From Achatina immaculata (lineage: Eukaryota > Mollusca > Gastropoda > Stylommatophora > Achatinidae): 64,000 bases of DNA. Shown in pieces: positions 55,190-64,000 of this stretch. A program made the position numbers and the translations under genes. Each line of letters opens with the position of its first letter. Position 1 is the first letter of the stretch. The notes below the pieces were generated by a model. The model searched no databases. It had not been told where the DNA came from and saw only the letters and a list, made by a program, of their open reading frames with translations. Location of the stretch: NCBI GenBank assembly GCA_009760885.1, contig CM019716.1:9494438-9558437 (forward strand), written 5' to 3'.

Positions 55190-55570
55190 CTGCCAAGAAA
55201 AACAAATGTACTTTCAGACACTTCCACAGTTACAGGATGTTCTCTTGTGGTGTATCTATGGGATGTTCTCTTGTGATGTATCTACAGGATGTTCTTGTGT
55301 GGTGTATCTATGGGATGTTCTATTGTGATGTATCTACAGGATGTTCTCTTGTGATGTATCTATGGGATGTTCTATTGTGATATATGTGCAGATGTAACTA
55401 TGGGATGTACTCTCCTCACAAAAAGTTACAACTACTTAAAACAAAACTTGGAACACCTTTATTAATTTATAAGCCCACAGTTGTGAGATTTTGCTTTAAA
55501 CCTTAATCATACAAAAATACACAGTTCAAAGAAACAGGGAAAGAAGAGAAAATATAGATATTCATATCAA
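55190..55570. repeat. 26-bp repeat (AGGATGTTCTCTTGTGATGT) and unique intron
   Basis: About six units of 'aggatgttctcttgtgatgt' plus 'atctac' at 55236-55400, then unique AT-rich sequence. Second copy at 56924-57260. Confidence 0.8.
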
Positions 55571-55571
55571 T

Positions 55572-55790
55572 GACATCTCTCTCTCTCTCTCTGAACCTTA
55601 AGTCCTCAAGGAACATGTGGCTTCAGCAAAAGTTCTCCACAAACACTTGTCTTTTCCCCCACTCTTTTCCATGTAAGTCCTCTATTACTCAACATCCTCT
55701 CCCTCTCTCTCTCTCTGAACCTCAAGTCCCCAAGGAACATGTGGCTTCAGCAAAAGTTCTCCACAAACACTTGTCTTTTCCCCCACTCTT
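55572..55790 (-). mobile_element. Two SINE-like 3' ends with (GA)n tails
   Basis: Two successive blocks read on the minus strand toward 'cttgaggttcagagagagag'. They match the 3' part of the SINE-like insertion at 42644-42888 (plus strand 'ctctctgaaccttaagt', 'acatgtggcttcagcaaaag', 'ttctccacaaacacttgtct'). Bases 55790-56127 are unique except for 26-bp repeats 'ggatattatctcatgatgta' near 56040-56125. Second copy at 57262-57480. Confidence 0.65.
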
Positions 55791-56128
55791 TTCTATTACT
55801 CAACATCCTCTCTGCTGTTCATCCCATCTTCTGCGCCCCTGAGCTGTCTATCTCAGTGCTGTTTTTAGTAGTGAGCCATCAGTCATCTGGGGTGCATATC
55901 ACAACCATCACCAATGTCTTTCCTCAATAACTGAAGATCACTCAGATATATAACATCATAATTTATCACTACCTCATCACATACATAAAGAACATTATGG
56001 CATGATGTCTCTACAGGATCTCATGACTAAAGAATATTATCTCATGATGTACTCAGTGGATATTACCTCCTGATGTACCTAGAGGACATTATCTCATGAT
56101 GTACCTAGAGGATATTATCTCATGATGT

Positions 56129-56377
56129 CATCATCATTATCAGGTGCCGTGCCGACTGGCGTTGGCTATTATGCTTCTCTAGAGTACACGATCCTTCATG
56201 CAGGCCATTAGTTCAGTTGGTGATCTCCTCTCATACCATCCTGTCAGACTGTCCAGTATCATTTCTCTTGGTCTTCCTCTTGATCTTCTTCTTTCTATTT
56301 TTCCTGTTGTTATAATATTTTCAATCCCCCCTCTTCTCATTGCATGTCCTATGAAAGTAAATTGTCTCTCTCTTATC
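56129..56377 (-). mobile_element. 5'-truncated RTE (same family as 3597-6922) with target-site duplication
   Basis: About 250 bases matching the last ~85 codons of the RTE at 3611-3865 (REMILDSLTGWYERRSPTEL). Trp of 'LWRSII' is a stop (TAG at 56179-56181), and the final TGA lies in the TGA/ATG tail. Flanks ATCTCATGATGT at 56117-56128 and 56378-56389 are a 12-base target-site duplication. Duplicated at 57819-58067. Confidence 0.8.
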
Positions 56378-56798
56378 ATCTCATGATGTACCTAGAGGAT
56401 ATTAAATAAGTGGTCCTCCTTGTCTCCCTACAACAACTAAACAAAGACATGAACATATCTGCTTAAGTCAACAACAACAACTAAACAAAGACATGAACAT
56501 ATCTGCTTAAGTCAACAACAACAACTACAACAACAACTACAACAACAACAACAACAACAACACAACAACAGTGCAGCATAAACAAGAGAAGATGGTAGCA
56601 GAACCACCACTCACAACAATAACAAAAACAACAAACAACAGTGCAGCATAAACAACAAACAGCAGAAGCAGCATAAACAACAAACAACAGTGCAGCATAA
56701 ACAAGAGAAGATGGTAGCAGAACCACCACTCACAACAATAACAAAACGACAACAGCAATAATAATAACAACAACAACACCAACACCAGTCAGTCCTAC

Positions 56799-56877
56799 CT
56801 CTATGTAAGAAAGCAACCCGGAGAAAGACACATCCATTCCTTTCACAACGTACGGCATCTCTAGAAACTTCTTGCCC
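56799..56877 (-). CDS. OSGEP: OSGEP exon: [20 protein letters not shown] segment (upstream duplicate)
   Basis: Identical to 55111-55189, including acceptor TTTCTTGGCAG and donor GTAGGACT. In transcript order this copy comes first, directly after the exon at 58224-58273, whose phase-2 end (AA) joins its first G to give Lys. Which copy is spliced, or whether splicing alternates, cannot be told from sequence. An assembly duplication is also possible. Confidence 0.92.
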
Positions 56878-57818
56878 CTGCCAAGAAAAACAAATGTACT
56901 TTCAGACACTTCCACAGTTACAGGATGTTCTCTTGTGGTGTATCTATGGGATGTTCTCTTGTGATGTATCTACAGGATGTTCTTGTGTGGTGTATCTATG
57001 GGATGTTCTATTGTGATGTATCTACAGGATGTTCTCTTGTGATGTATCTATGGGATGTTCTATTGTGATATATGTGCAGATGTAACTATGGGATGTACTC
57101 TCCTCACAAAAAGTTACAACTACTTAAAACAAAACTTGGAACACCTTTATTAATTTATAAGCCCACAGTTGTGAGATTTTGCTTTAAACCTTAATCATAC
57201 AAAAATACACAGTTCAAAGAAACAGGGAAAGAAGAGAAATAATAGATATTCATATCAATGACATCTCTCTCTCTCTCTCTCTGAACCTCAAGTCCCCAAG
57301 GAACATGTGGCTTCAGCAAAAGTTCTCCACAAACACTTGTCTTTTCCCCCACTCTTTTCCATGTAAGCCCTCTATTATTCAACATCCTCTCCCTCTCTCT
57401 CTCTCTGAACCTCAAGTCCCCAAGGAACATGTGGCTTCAGCAAAAGTTCTCCACAAACACTTGTCTTTTCCCCCACTCTTTTCTATTACTCAACATCCTC
57501 TCTGCTGTTCATCCCATCTTCTGCGCCCCTGAGCTGTCTATCTCAGTGCTGTTTTTAGTAGTGAGCCATCAGTCATCTGGGGTGCATATCACAACCATCA
57601 CCAATGTCTTTCCTCAATAACTGAAGATCACTCAGATATATAACATCATAATTTATCACTACCTCATCACATACATAAAGAACATTATGGCATGATGTCT
57701 CTACAGGATCTCATGACTAAAGAATATTATCTCATGATGTACTCAGTGGATATTACCTCCTGATGTACCTAGAGGACATTATCTCATGATGTACCTAGAG
57801 GATATTATCTCATGATGT

Positions 57819-58067
57819 CATCATCATTATCAGGTGCCGTGCCGACTGGCGTTGGCTATTATGCTTCTCTAGAGTACACGATCCTTCATGCAGGCCATTA
57901 GTTCAGTTGGTGATCTCCTCTCATACCATCCTGTCAGACTGTCCAGTATCATTTCTCTTGGTCTTCCTCTTGATCTTCTTCTTTCTATTTTTCCTGTTGT
58001 TATAATATTTTCAATCCCCCCTCTTCTCATTGCATGTCCTATGAAAGTAAATTGTCTCTCTCTTATC
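57819..58067 (-). mobile_element. Second copy of the 5'-truncated RTE
   Basis: Copy of 56129-56377 in the 1.69-kb duplication, with the same premature stop and the same flanking ATCTCATGATGT. It continues to 58130 with 'ggatattatctcatgatgta' repeats. Confidence 0.8.
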
Positions 58068-58223
58068 ATCTCATGATGTACCTAGAGGATATTATCTCAT
58101 GATGTACCAACAGGATATTATCTCATGATGTAGCTAAGAGAATATTGTAACTTAGAAGATGTATGTATGTAGATGTATCTTGACTTTATTGTCAATACAA
58201 CTTTACTTCACACTTTGACTTAC

Positions 58224-58273
58224 TTCTTGGCAAGTTGCTCAATATTGTAGCCTGGACTTGGATCATTTGACAG
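58224..58273 (-). CDS. OSGEP: OSGEP exon: LSNDPSPGYNIEQLAKK segment
   Basis: A 50-base exon between acceptor ATGTGACAG (before 58273) and donor GCCAAGAA/GTAAGTCA (after 58224). It reads LSNDPSPGYNIEQLAK plus two bases (AA) of Lys. Relatives have I-S-N-D-P-S-P-G-Y-N-I-E-Q-M-A-K, a signature of OSGEP/Kae1. It enters in phase 0, so the preceding exon (with the GNCLDRFAR block in relatives) should end on a codon border; I did not find it up to 64000. Confidence 0.93.
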
Positions 58274-58349
58274 CTGTCACATAACAGTGTTAGAATACAA
58301 AATGTTAATGACCAGATACTGGTGATTTGAGGCAGATATTTTAAGATCT

Positions 58350-58937
58350 TGTAAGTGTGGACTGATCTAATGTTACTAAATAAGTGGCCCTCCTTGTCTC
58401 CCTACAACTGTGGACTGATCTAATGTTACTAAATAAGTGGCCCTCCTTGTCTCCCTACAACTGTGGACTGATCTAATGTTACTAAATAAGTGGCCCTCCT
58501 TGTCTCCCTACAACTGTGGACTGATCTAATGTTACTAAATAAGTGGCCCTCCTTGTCTCCCTACAACTGTGGACTGATCTAATGTTATTAAATAAGTGGC
58601 CCTCCTCGTCTCCCTACAACTGTGGACTGATCTAATGTTACTAAATAAGTGGCCCTCCTTGTCTCCCTACAACTGTGGACTGATCTAATGTTACTAAATA
58701 AGTGGCCCTCCTTGTCTCCCTACAACTGTGGACTGATCTAATGTTACTAAATAAGTGGCCCTCCTTGTCTCCCTACAACTGTGGACTGATCTAATGTTAC
58801 TAAATAAGTGGCCCTCCTTGTCTCCCTACAACTGTGGACTGATCTAATGTTACTAAATAAGTGGCCCTCCTTGTCTCCCTACAACTGTGGACTGATCTAA
58901 TGTTACTAAATAAGTGGCCCTCCTTGTCTCCCTACAA
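58350..58937. repeat. 53-bp minisatellite, ~11 units
   Basis: Core 'tgtggactgatctaatgtta' plus 'ctaaataagtggccctcctt' and 'gtctccctacaac'. Nearly identical units. Confidence 0.92.
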
Positions 58938-59480
58938 CAACTCAATACACCAAATAAATGACCATTCTTGTCTCCCTACAACAACTCAATACACCAAATA
59001 AATGACCATTCTTGTCTCCCTACAACAACTCAATACACCAAATAAATGACCATTCTTGTCTCCCTACAACAACTCAATACACCAAATAAATGACCATTCT
59101 TGTCTCCCTACAACAACTCAACACACCAAATAAATGACCATTCTTGTCTCCCTACAACAACTCAACACACCAAATAAATGACCATTCTTGTCTCCCTACA
59201 ACAACTCAATACACCAAATAAATGACCATTCTGTCTCCCTACAACAACTCAATACACCAATAAATGACCATTCTGTCTCCCTACAACAACTCAATACACC
59301 AAATAAATGACCATTCTTGTCTCCCTACAACAACTCAACACACCAAATAAATGACCATTCTTGTCTCCCTACAACAACTAAATACACCAAATAAATGACC
59401 ATTCTTGTCTCCCTACAACAACTCAATACACCAAATAAATGACCATTCTTGTCTCCCTACAACAACTCAATACACCAAAT
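58928..59480. repeat. 44-bp minisatellite, ~12 units, related to the 53-bp one
   Basis: Core 'aactcaatacaccaaataaa' plus 'tgaccattcttgtctcccta'. It shares 'cttgtctccctacaac' with the adjacent 53-bp unit, so one probably arose from the other. Bases 59481-59715 are unique, with no feature recognised. Confidence 0.9.
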
Positions 59481-59715
59481 GCTGTTTTCTACAACTGACT
59501 GTGTCTCTGACAACATGTTTTCCAGCTAGTGTTTTCTTTATAACTTGATCCTACTATTTCTCACATGAGTGTAATCTGAAAAGATGACATTTTATCATGT
59601 ATGACCTCATATATTTGTACTCCTCATCTCCTGAGTTTTAGTATGTGGCCAAGTTTAGAAAACTTTTAATACCTTCTTCTACATTTCACAATGTTTCATA
59701 ACAACTAACCTACAT

Positions 59716-60235
59716 AACTCTGTCACAGGCATGGCCTAACACAGCTTTGTCACAGGCATGACCTAACACAGTTTTGTCACAGGCATGGCCTAACACAGCT
59801 TTGTCACAGGCATGACCTAACACAGCTTTGTCACAGGCATGGCCTAACACAGCTTTGTAACAGGCATGGCCTAACACAGCTTTGTCACAGGCATGGCCTA
59901 ACACAGCTTTGTCACAGGCATGACCTAACACAGCTTTGTCACAGGCATGGCCTAACACAGCTTTGTCACAGGCATGGCCTAACACAGCTTTGTCACTGGC
60001 ATAGTCTAACAAAACTCTGTCACAGGCATGGCCTAACACAGCTTTGTCACAGGCATGGCCTAACACAGCTTTGTCACTGGCATAGTCTAACAAAACTTTG
60101 TCACAGGCATGGCCTAACACAGCTTTGTCATTGACATGGCCTAATAAAACTCTGTCACAGGCATGGCCTAACACAGCTTTGTCACAGGCATGGCCTAATA
60201 AAACTCTTCCACAGGCATGACCTCACAGAACTGTC
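59716..60235. repeat. 29-bp minisatellite, ~17 units
   Basis: Core 'acacagctttgtcacaggca' plus 'tggcctaac'. The minus-strand frame of 154 codons (LGHACDKAV repeats) is a repeat reading without gene context. Confidence 0.9.
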
Positions 60236-60309
60236 ATGGCAAGACCTAACAGAACTCAGTCACAAACATGATATCATAGAACACTGTCTAGATATGACCT
60301 CACTGCTAC

Positions 60310-61348
60310 AAAAATAGGTTTTAATAGCTGTATTTTGTCTCTGTGTATATCCACTGCTACAAAGATATTTTTAATAGCTGTATTTGGTCTCCACTGCTAT
60401 AACGATATTTTTAATAGCCATATTTTGTTTCTATGTATATCCACTGCTACAAAGATACTTCTTATAGTTGTATTTTGTACTTTTTATAGCTGTATTTTGT
60501 CTCTATGTATATCCACTGCTACAATGATATTTTTAATAGCTATTTTGTCCATATGTAACATAGCCATTACTACAAAAATATGTTTAAATGCTGTCCTCTG
60601 GCCCTACGTATATCCAATACTACAAAAAGATATTAATACTGTTTCTTTTGTCTCTATATATATCTGTTACTACAAAAATATGTTTTAATAGCTGTTTCTT
60701 GTTCTTATGTTTATCCATTATTACAAAAATAGGTTTTAACAGTTGTCTCTTATTCCTATGTATATCCATTACTACAAAAATAGGTTTTAATAGCTGTTTC
60801 TTGTTCCTATGGTTATCCATTATTACAAAAATAGGTTTTAACAGTTGTCTCTTATTCTTATGTATATCCATTATTACAAAAATAAGTTTTAATAGCTGTC
60901 TCTTGTTTCTATGTACATCCATTACCACAAAACTAGGTTTAAACACTCTATTGTCTGTATGTATATCCATCACTACAAAAACAGGTTTAAACGCTCTATT
61001 GTCTGTAAGTATATCCATCACTACAAAAACAGGTTTAAACGCTCTATTGTCTGTAAGTATATCCATCACTACAAAAACAGGTTTAAACGCTCTATTGTCT
61101 GTAAGTATATCCATCACTACAAAAACAGGTTTAAACGCTCTATGTATATCCATCACTACAAAAACAGGTTTATACGCTCTATTGTCTGTATGTATATCCA
61201 TCACTACAAAAACAGGTTTAAACAGTGCTTGTTTGTATGTATAACCATCACTACAAAAACAGGTTTAAATGCTCTCTATTCTGTATGTATATCCATCACT
61301 ATAAAACAGGTTTAAACACTGGTTGTCTGTATGTATATCCATTCATTC
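60310..61348. repeat. ~48-bp minisatellite, first block
   Basis: Core 'tccatcactacaaaaacagg' plus 'tttaaacgctctattgtctg', with diverged 60-base forms on the left ('ttttaatagctgtctcttgt'). Many units contain GTTTAAAC. Both strands have long repeat-driven open frames (ISITTKTGLNALLSV; VFVVMDIHTDNRAFKP), not genes. Confidence 0.88.
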
Positions 61349-61349
61349 A

Positions 61350-62055
61350 TTCTCTTGCATGTTCCTTATGGAACTTTGCCTACTCCTGTAGGCCTCTTGG
61401 TTGTGAGAAAGATGGCCTGCTGCTGATGCATTCATGTGCAGATCATCAACAATGTCTAGCAGCCATCTACCTTGGTCTTCCACTCTTTCTTTTTCCCATT
61501 ATGTACCCTTCCAAGACAGTTTTCTCTAGATTATCATGACGTTTAATGTGTACAAAATATTTTAAGTTTTCTCTCTTTAATCCTATTTACTAGCCAGCCT
61601 TCTTCAATATTAAGTTCTTGTAGTACGGATATATTTGTTCTTTTTTGTGTCCATTATATTTGAAGAACTCTTCTATAGCATTTACATTCAAAGGCATTTA
61701 TGTGTTTCTCAGCTGTTTTGTTAAGTGTCCAGGTCTCACAGGCATATGTTGCGATGGGAAAGATGCATGCCCTTAAAATCTTATTTTTGTAGTTCTGTCT
61801 GTTCCTCTTCACAGATTCTTTAGTTGTTTTACTTTCTGAAGAGTAATAGATGTCCTCCTTTTAATTTCCCTCATTTGTATGTCCATTACTAGTTAGTAGT
61901 GATCCAAGATATTCAAAACTCTCCACTTCTTCCTGTTCTTCCTCATTGATACATATTTCAGCTGCCTTGTTTGTTTTGTCAGTTCTCATCAATTTAGTTT
62001 TCTTCACATTAAAATAGAGGTTGTGCTCTTCGCTGTTCTTATGGACTAACATAAT
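61350..62055 (-). pseudogene. RTE fragment (family C), copy A
   Basis: Minus strand. At 61861-62052: NLYFNVKKTKLMRTDKTNK (RT motif D region) and VESFEYLGSLLTSNGHTNEG (motif E). Then NKILRACIFPIATYACETWT, ECKCYRRVLQI with a stop (TAA) for the next codon, NIEEGWLVNRIKERK, HIKRHDNLEKTVLEGYIM, and a broken end with the (TGAA)n tail at 61342-61354. Same family as 16786-17240 but older, and 5'-truncated in the RT. Confidence 0.78.
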
Positions 62056-62061
62056 TAGTTT

Positions 62062-62515
62062 TTAATAGCTGTCTCTTGTTTCTATGTACATCCATTACCA
62101 CAAAACTAGGTTTAAACACTCTATTGTCTGTATGTATATCCATCACTACAAAAACAGGTTTAAACGCTCTATTGTCTGTAAGTATATCCATCACTACAAA
62201 AACAGGTTTAAACGCTCTATTGTCTGTAAGTATCCATCACTACAAAAACAGGTTTAAACGCTCTATTGTCTGTAAGTATATCCATCACTACAAAAACAGG
62301 TTTAAACGCTCTATGTATATCCATCACTACAAAAACAGGTTTATACGCTCTATTGTCTGTATGTATATCCATCACTACAAAAACAGGTTTAAACAGTGCT
62401 TGTTTGTATGTATAACCATCACTACAAAAACAGGTTTAAATGCTCTCTATTCTGTATGTATATCCATCACTATAAAACAGGTTTAAACACTGGTTGTCTG
62501 TATGTATATCCATTC
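62062..62515. repeat. ~48-bp minisatellite, second block
   Basis: Copy of part of the array at 60885-61345, with one unit lacking 'ta' (62227-62235). Confidence 0.88.
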
Positions 62516-62517
62516 AT

Positions 62518-62750
62518 TCATTCTCTTGCATGTTCCTTATGGAACTTTGCCTACTCCTGTAGGCCTCTTGGTTGTGAGAAAGATGGCCTGCTGCTGATGC
62601 ATTCATGTGCAGATCATCAACAATGTCTAGCAGCCATCTACCTTGGTCTTCCACTCTTTCTTTTTCCCATTATGTACCCTTCCAAGACAGTTTTCTCTAG
62701 ATTATCATGACGTTTAATGTGTACAAAATATTTTAAGTTTTCTCTCTTTA
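62518..62750 (-). pseudogene. RTE fragment (family C), copy B (3' end only)
   Basis: Copy of 61350-61579, cut at the junction with the next array block. Confidence 0.75.
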
Positions 62751-63482
62751 TATCTGTTACTACAAAAATATGTTTTAATAGCTGTTTCTTGTTCTTATGT
62801 TTATCCATTATTACAAAAATAGGTTTTAACAGTTGTCTCTTATTCCTATGTATATCCATTACTACAAAAATAGGTTTTAATAGCTGTTTCTTGTTCCTAT
62901 GGTTATCCATTATTACAAAAATAGGTTTTAACAGTTGTCTCTTATTCTTATGTATATCCATTATTACAAAAATAAGTTTTAATAGCTGTCTCTTGTTTCT
63001 ATGTACATCCATTACCACAAAACTAGGTTTAAACACTCTATTGTCTGTATGTATATCCATCACTACAAAAACAGGTTTAAACGCTCTATTGTCTGTAAGT
63101 ATATCCATCACTACAAAAACAGGTTTAAACGCTCTATTGTCTGTAAGTATATCCATCACTACAAAAACAGGTTTAAACGCTCTATTGTCTGTAAGTATAT
63201 CCATCACTACAAAAACAGGTTTAAACGCTCTATTGTCTGTAAGTATATCCATCACTACAAAAACAGGTTTAAACGCTCTATGTATATCCATCACTACAAA
63301 AACAGGTTTATACGCTCTATTGTCTGTATGTATATCCATCACTACAAAAACAGGTTTAAACAGTGCTTGTTTGTATGTATAACCATCACTACAAAAACAG
63401 GTTTAAATGCTCTCTATTCTGTATGTATATCCATCACTATAAAACAGGTTTAAACACTGGTTGTCTGTATGTATATCCATTC
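62751..63482. repeat. ~48-bp minisatellite, third block
   Basis: Copy of 60660-61345 with one additional 48-base unit. Confidence 0.88.
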
Positions 63483-64000
63483 ATTCATTCTCTTGCATGT
63501 TCTTTATGGAACTTTGCCTACTCCTGTAGGCCTCTTGGTTGTGAGAAAGATGGCCTGCTGCTGATGCATCCATGTGCAGATCATCAACAATGTCTAGCAG
63601 CCATCTACCTTGGTCTTCCACTCTTTCTTTTTCCCATTATGTACCCTTCCAAGACAGTTTTCTCTAGATTATCATGACGTTTAATGTGTACAAAATATTT
63701 TAAGTTTTCTCTCTTTAATCCTATTTACTAGCCAGCCTTCTTCAATATTAAGTTCTTGTAGTACGGATATATTTGTTCTTTTTTGTGTCCATTATATTTG
63801 AAGAACTCTTCTATAGCATTTACATTCAAAGGCATTTATGTGTTTCTCAGCTGTTTTGTTAAGTGTCCAGGTCTCACAGGCATATGTTGCGATGGGAAAG
63901 ATGCATGCCCTTAAAAATCTTATTTTTGTAGTTCTGTCTGTTCCTCTTCACAGATTCTTTAGTTGTTTTACTTTCTGAAGAGTAATAGATGTCCTCCTTT
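63483..64000 (-). pseudogene. RTE fragment (family C), copy C, runs off the window
   Basis: Copy of 61350-61860. It has one extra A at about 63915 ('cttaaaaatc' for 'cttaaaatc'), which shifts the frame before FPIATYACETW. It continues past 64000. Confidence 0.78.

Larger units (their letters stand above)
54870..58130. repeat. ~1690-bp tandem duplication (2 copies) carrying an OSGEP exon
   Basis: Copy 1 is about 54870-56440 and copy 2 about 56560-58130 (step 1688-1690). Each contains the AAC-rich repeat, one OSGEP exon, a 26-bp repeat, SINE-like ends and a truncated RTE. Between the copies (56400-56560) lies 'aaataagtggtcctccttgt', a fragment of the 53-bp array found only at 58350-58940, plus (AAC)n. 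Confidence 0.88.
35560..58273 (-). other. OSGEP: OSGEP (Kae1) gene region, C-terminal half
   Basis: Minus-strand exons in transcript order: 58224-58273, 56799-56877 and its duplicate 55111-55189, 49149-49202, 45653-45709, 44182-44257, 35560-35658. Wherever neighbouring exons are present their phases fit (2/2, then a gap, then 1/1, 1/1, 2/2) and the joined reading follows OSGEP without interruption. OSGEP is the catalytic subunit of KEOPS, which transfers threonylcarbamoyl to A37 of ANN-decoding tRNAs. Absent from what I can see: upstream exons (beyond 64000 or not recognised), one ~46-nt exon between 49202 and 55111, and the final exon with the conserved TDEVEVTWR end. Confidence 0.9.
60655..64000. 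repeat. Three-copy tandem duplication (steps 1171 and 967)
   Basis: Copy A is about 60655-62055, copy B 62056-62750 and copy C 62751 to the window end. Each holds part of the 48-bp array and of the RTE fragment. Junctions: 'aattagtttttaatagctg' at about 62056 and 'tctctcttta/tatctgttac' at about 62750, both at short matches. Copy C has one more 48-bp unit than copy A. Confidence 0.85.

Noticed and set aside
59710..60174. 154-codon minus-strand frame (LGHACDKAV repeats)
   Set aside because: Translation of a 29-bp minisatellite; there are no flanking coding features.

Overview
This window is a stretch of animal (metazoan) nuclear genome. It holds spliced, intron-rich fragments of a eukaryotic single-copy gene, LINE retrotransposons, SINE-like insertions and a very dense load of minisatellites. 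There are no bacterial operons, ribosome binding sites, CRISPR arrays or RNA genes that I can support. The LINE content (RTE-type elements with one ORF, plus RNase-H-carrying LINEs) and the low GC fit an invertebrate, possibly a mollusc or another lophotrochozoan. That placement is inference only.

Host genes. (1) At 425-547 (+) lies a plausible last coding exon of an unidentified Lys-rich protein, followed by an ATTAAA signal. (2) On the minus strand, 58273 down to 35560, six exons (seven exon copies) encode the C-terminal half of OSGEP/Kae1, the tRNA threonylcarbamoyl-adenosine (t6A) transferase of the KEOPS complex. Exon phases agree at every junction where adjacent exons are present. One short exon of about 46 nt, the last coding exon and all N-terminal exons were not found. 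The gene is badly disturbed by repeats. One 79-nt exon is present twice in identical form, and the 3' end of the last exon seen, together with its 5' splice site, has been turned into a 55-bp minisatellite.

Layout. 0.2-1.1 kb: short repeats. 1.2-3.6 kb: three consecutive 19-bp-period arrays. 3.6-6.9 kb: nearly full-length RTE element (-) inserted in the third array, which resumes at 6.9-9.4 kb. 9.4-16.5 kb: an RNase-H LINE (-) inserted in the same satellite, enlarged by two tandem duplications and by two arrays (59 bp and 37 bp) that are amplified pieces of its own coding sequence; its 5' end is inverted. 16.8-19.9 kb: RTE fragment plus 26-bp arrays, in a 1.99-kb tandem duplication. 20-25.4 kb: decayed LINE in three partial copies. 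25.4-31.7 kb: minisatellites (57, 29, 24, 48 bp and a G-rich one). 31.7-35.6 kb: duplicated LINE fragment and the OSGEP-derived 55-bp array. 36-43.8 kb: second RNase-H LINE (+), 5' part duplicated, RT/RNase H part carrying two SINE-like insertions with target-site duplications. 44-49 kb: OSGEP introns with arrays. 49.7-54.7 kb: RTE endonuclease fragment whose 5' UTR has become a 2.8-kb array. 54.8-58.2 kb: 1.69-kb tandem duplication carrying the OSGEP exon. 58.3-64 kb: arrays and RTE fragments.

Overall pattern. At least four minisatellites are recognisably seeded from functional sequence (LINE RT motif A, LINE RT-RNase H linker, RTE 5' UTR, OSGEP exon/intron junction). About a dozen 0.5-2.1 kb direct duplications have their junctions in or beside such repeats. 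This looks like one local, repeatedly acting duplication process. Near-identical tandem copies can also be assembly artefacts, so read-level checks matter. All coordinates come from reading the sequence by eye; array edges are approximate.
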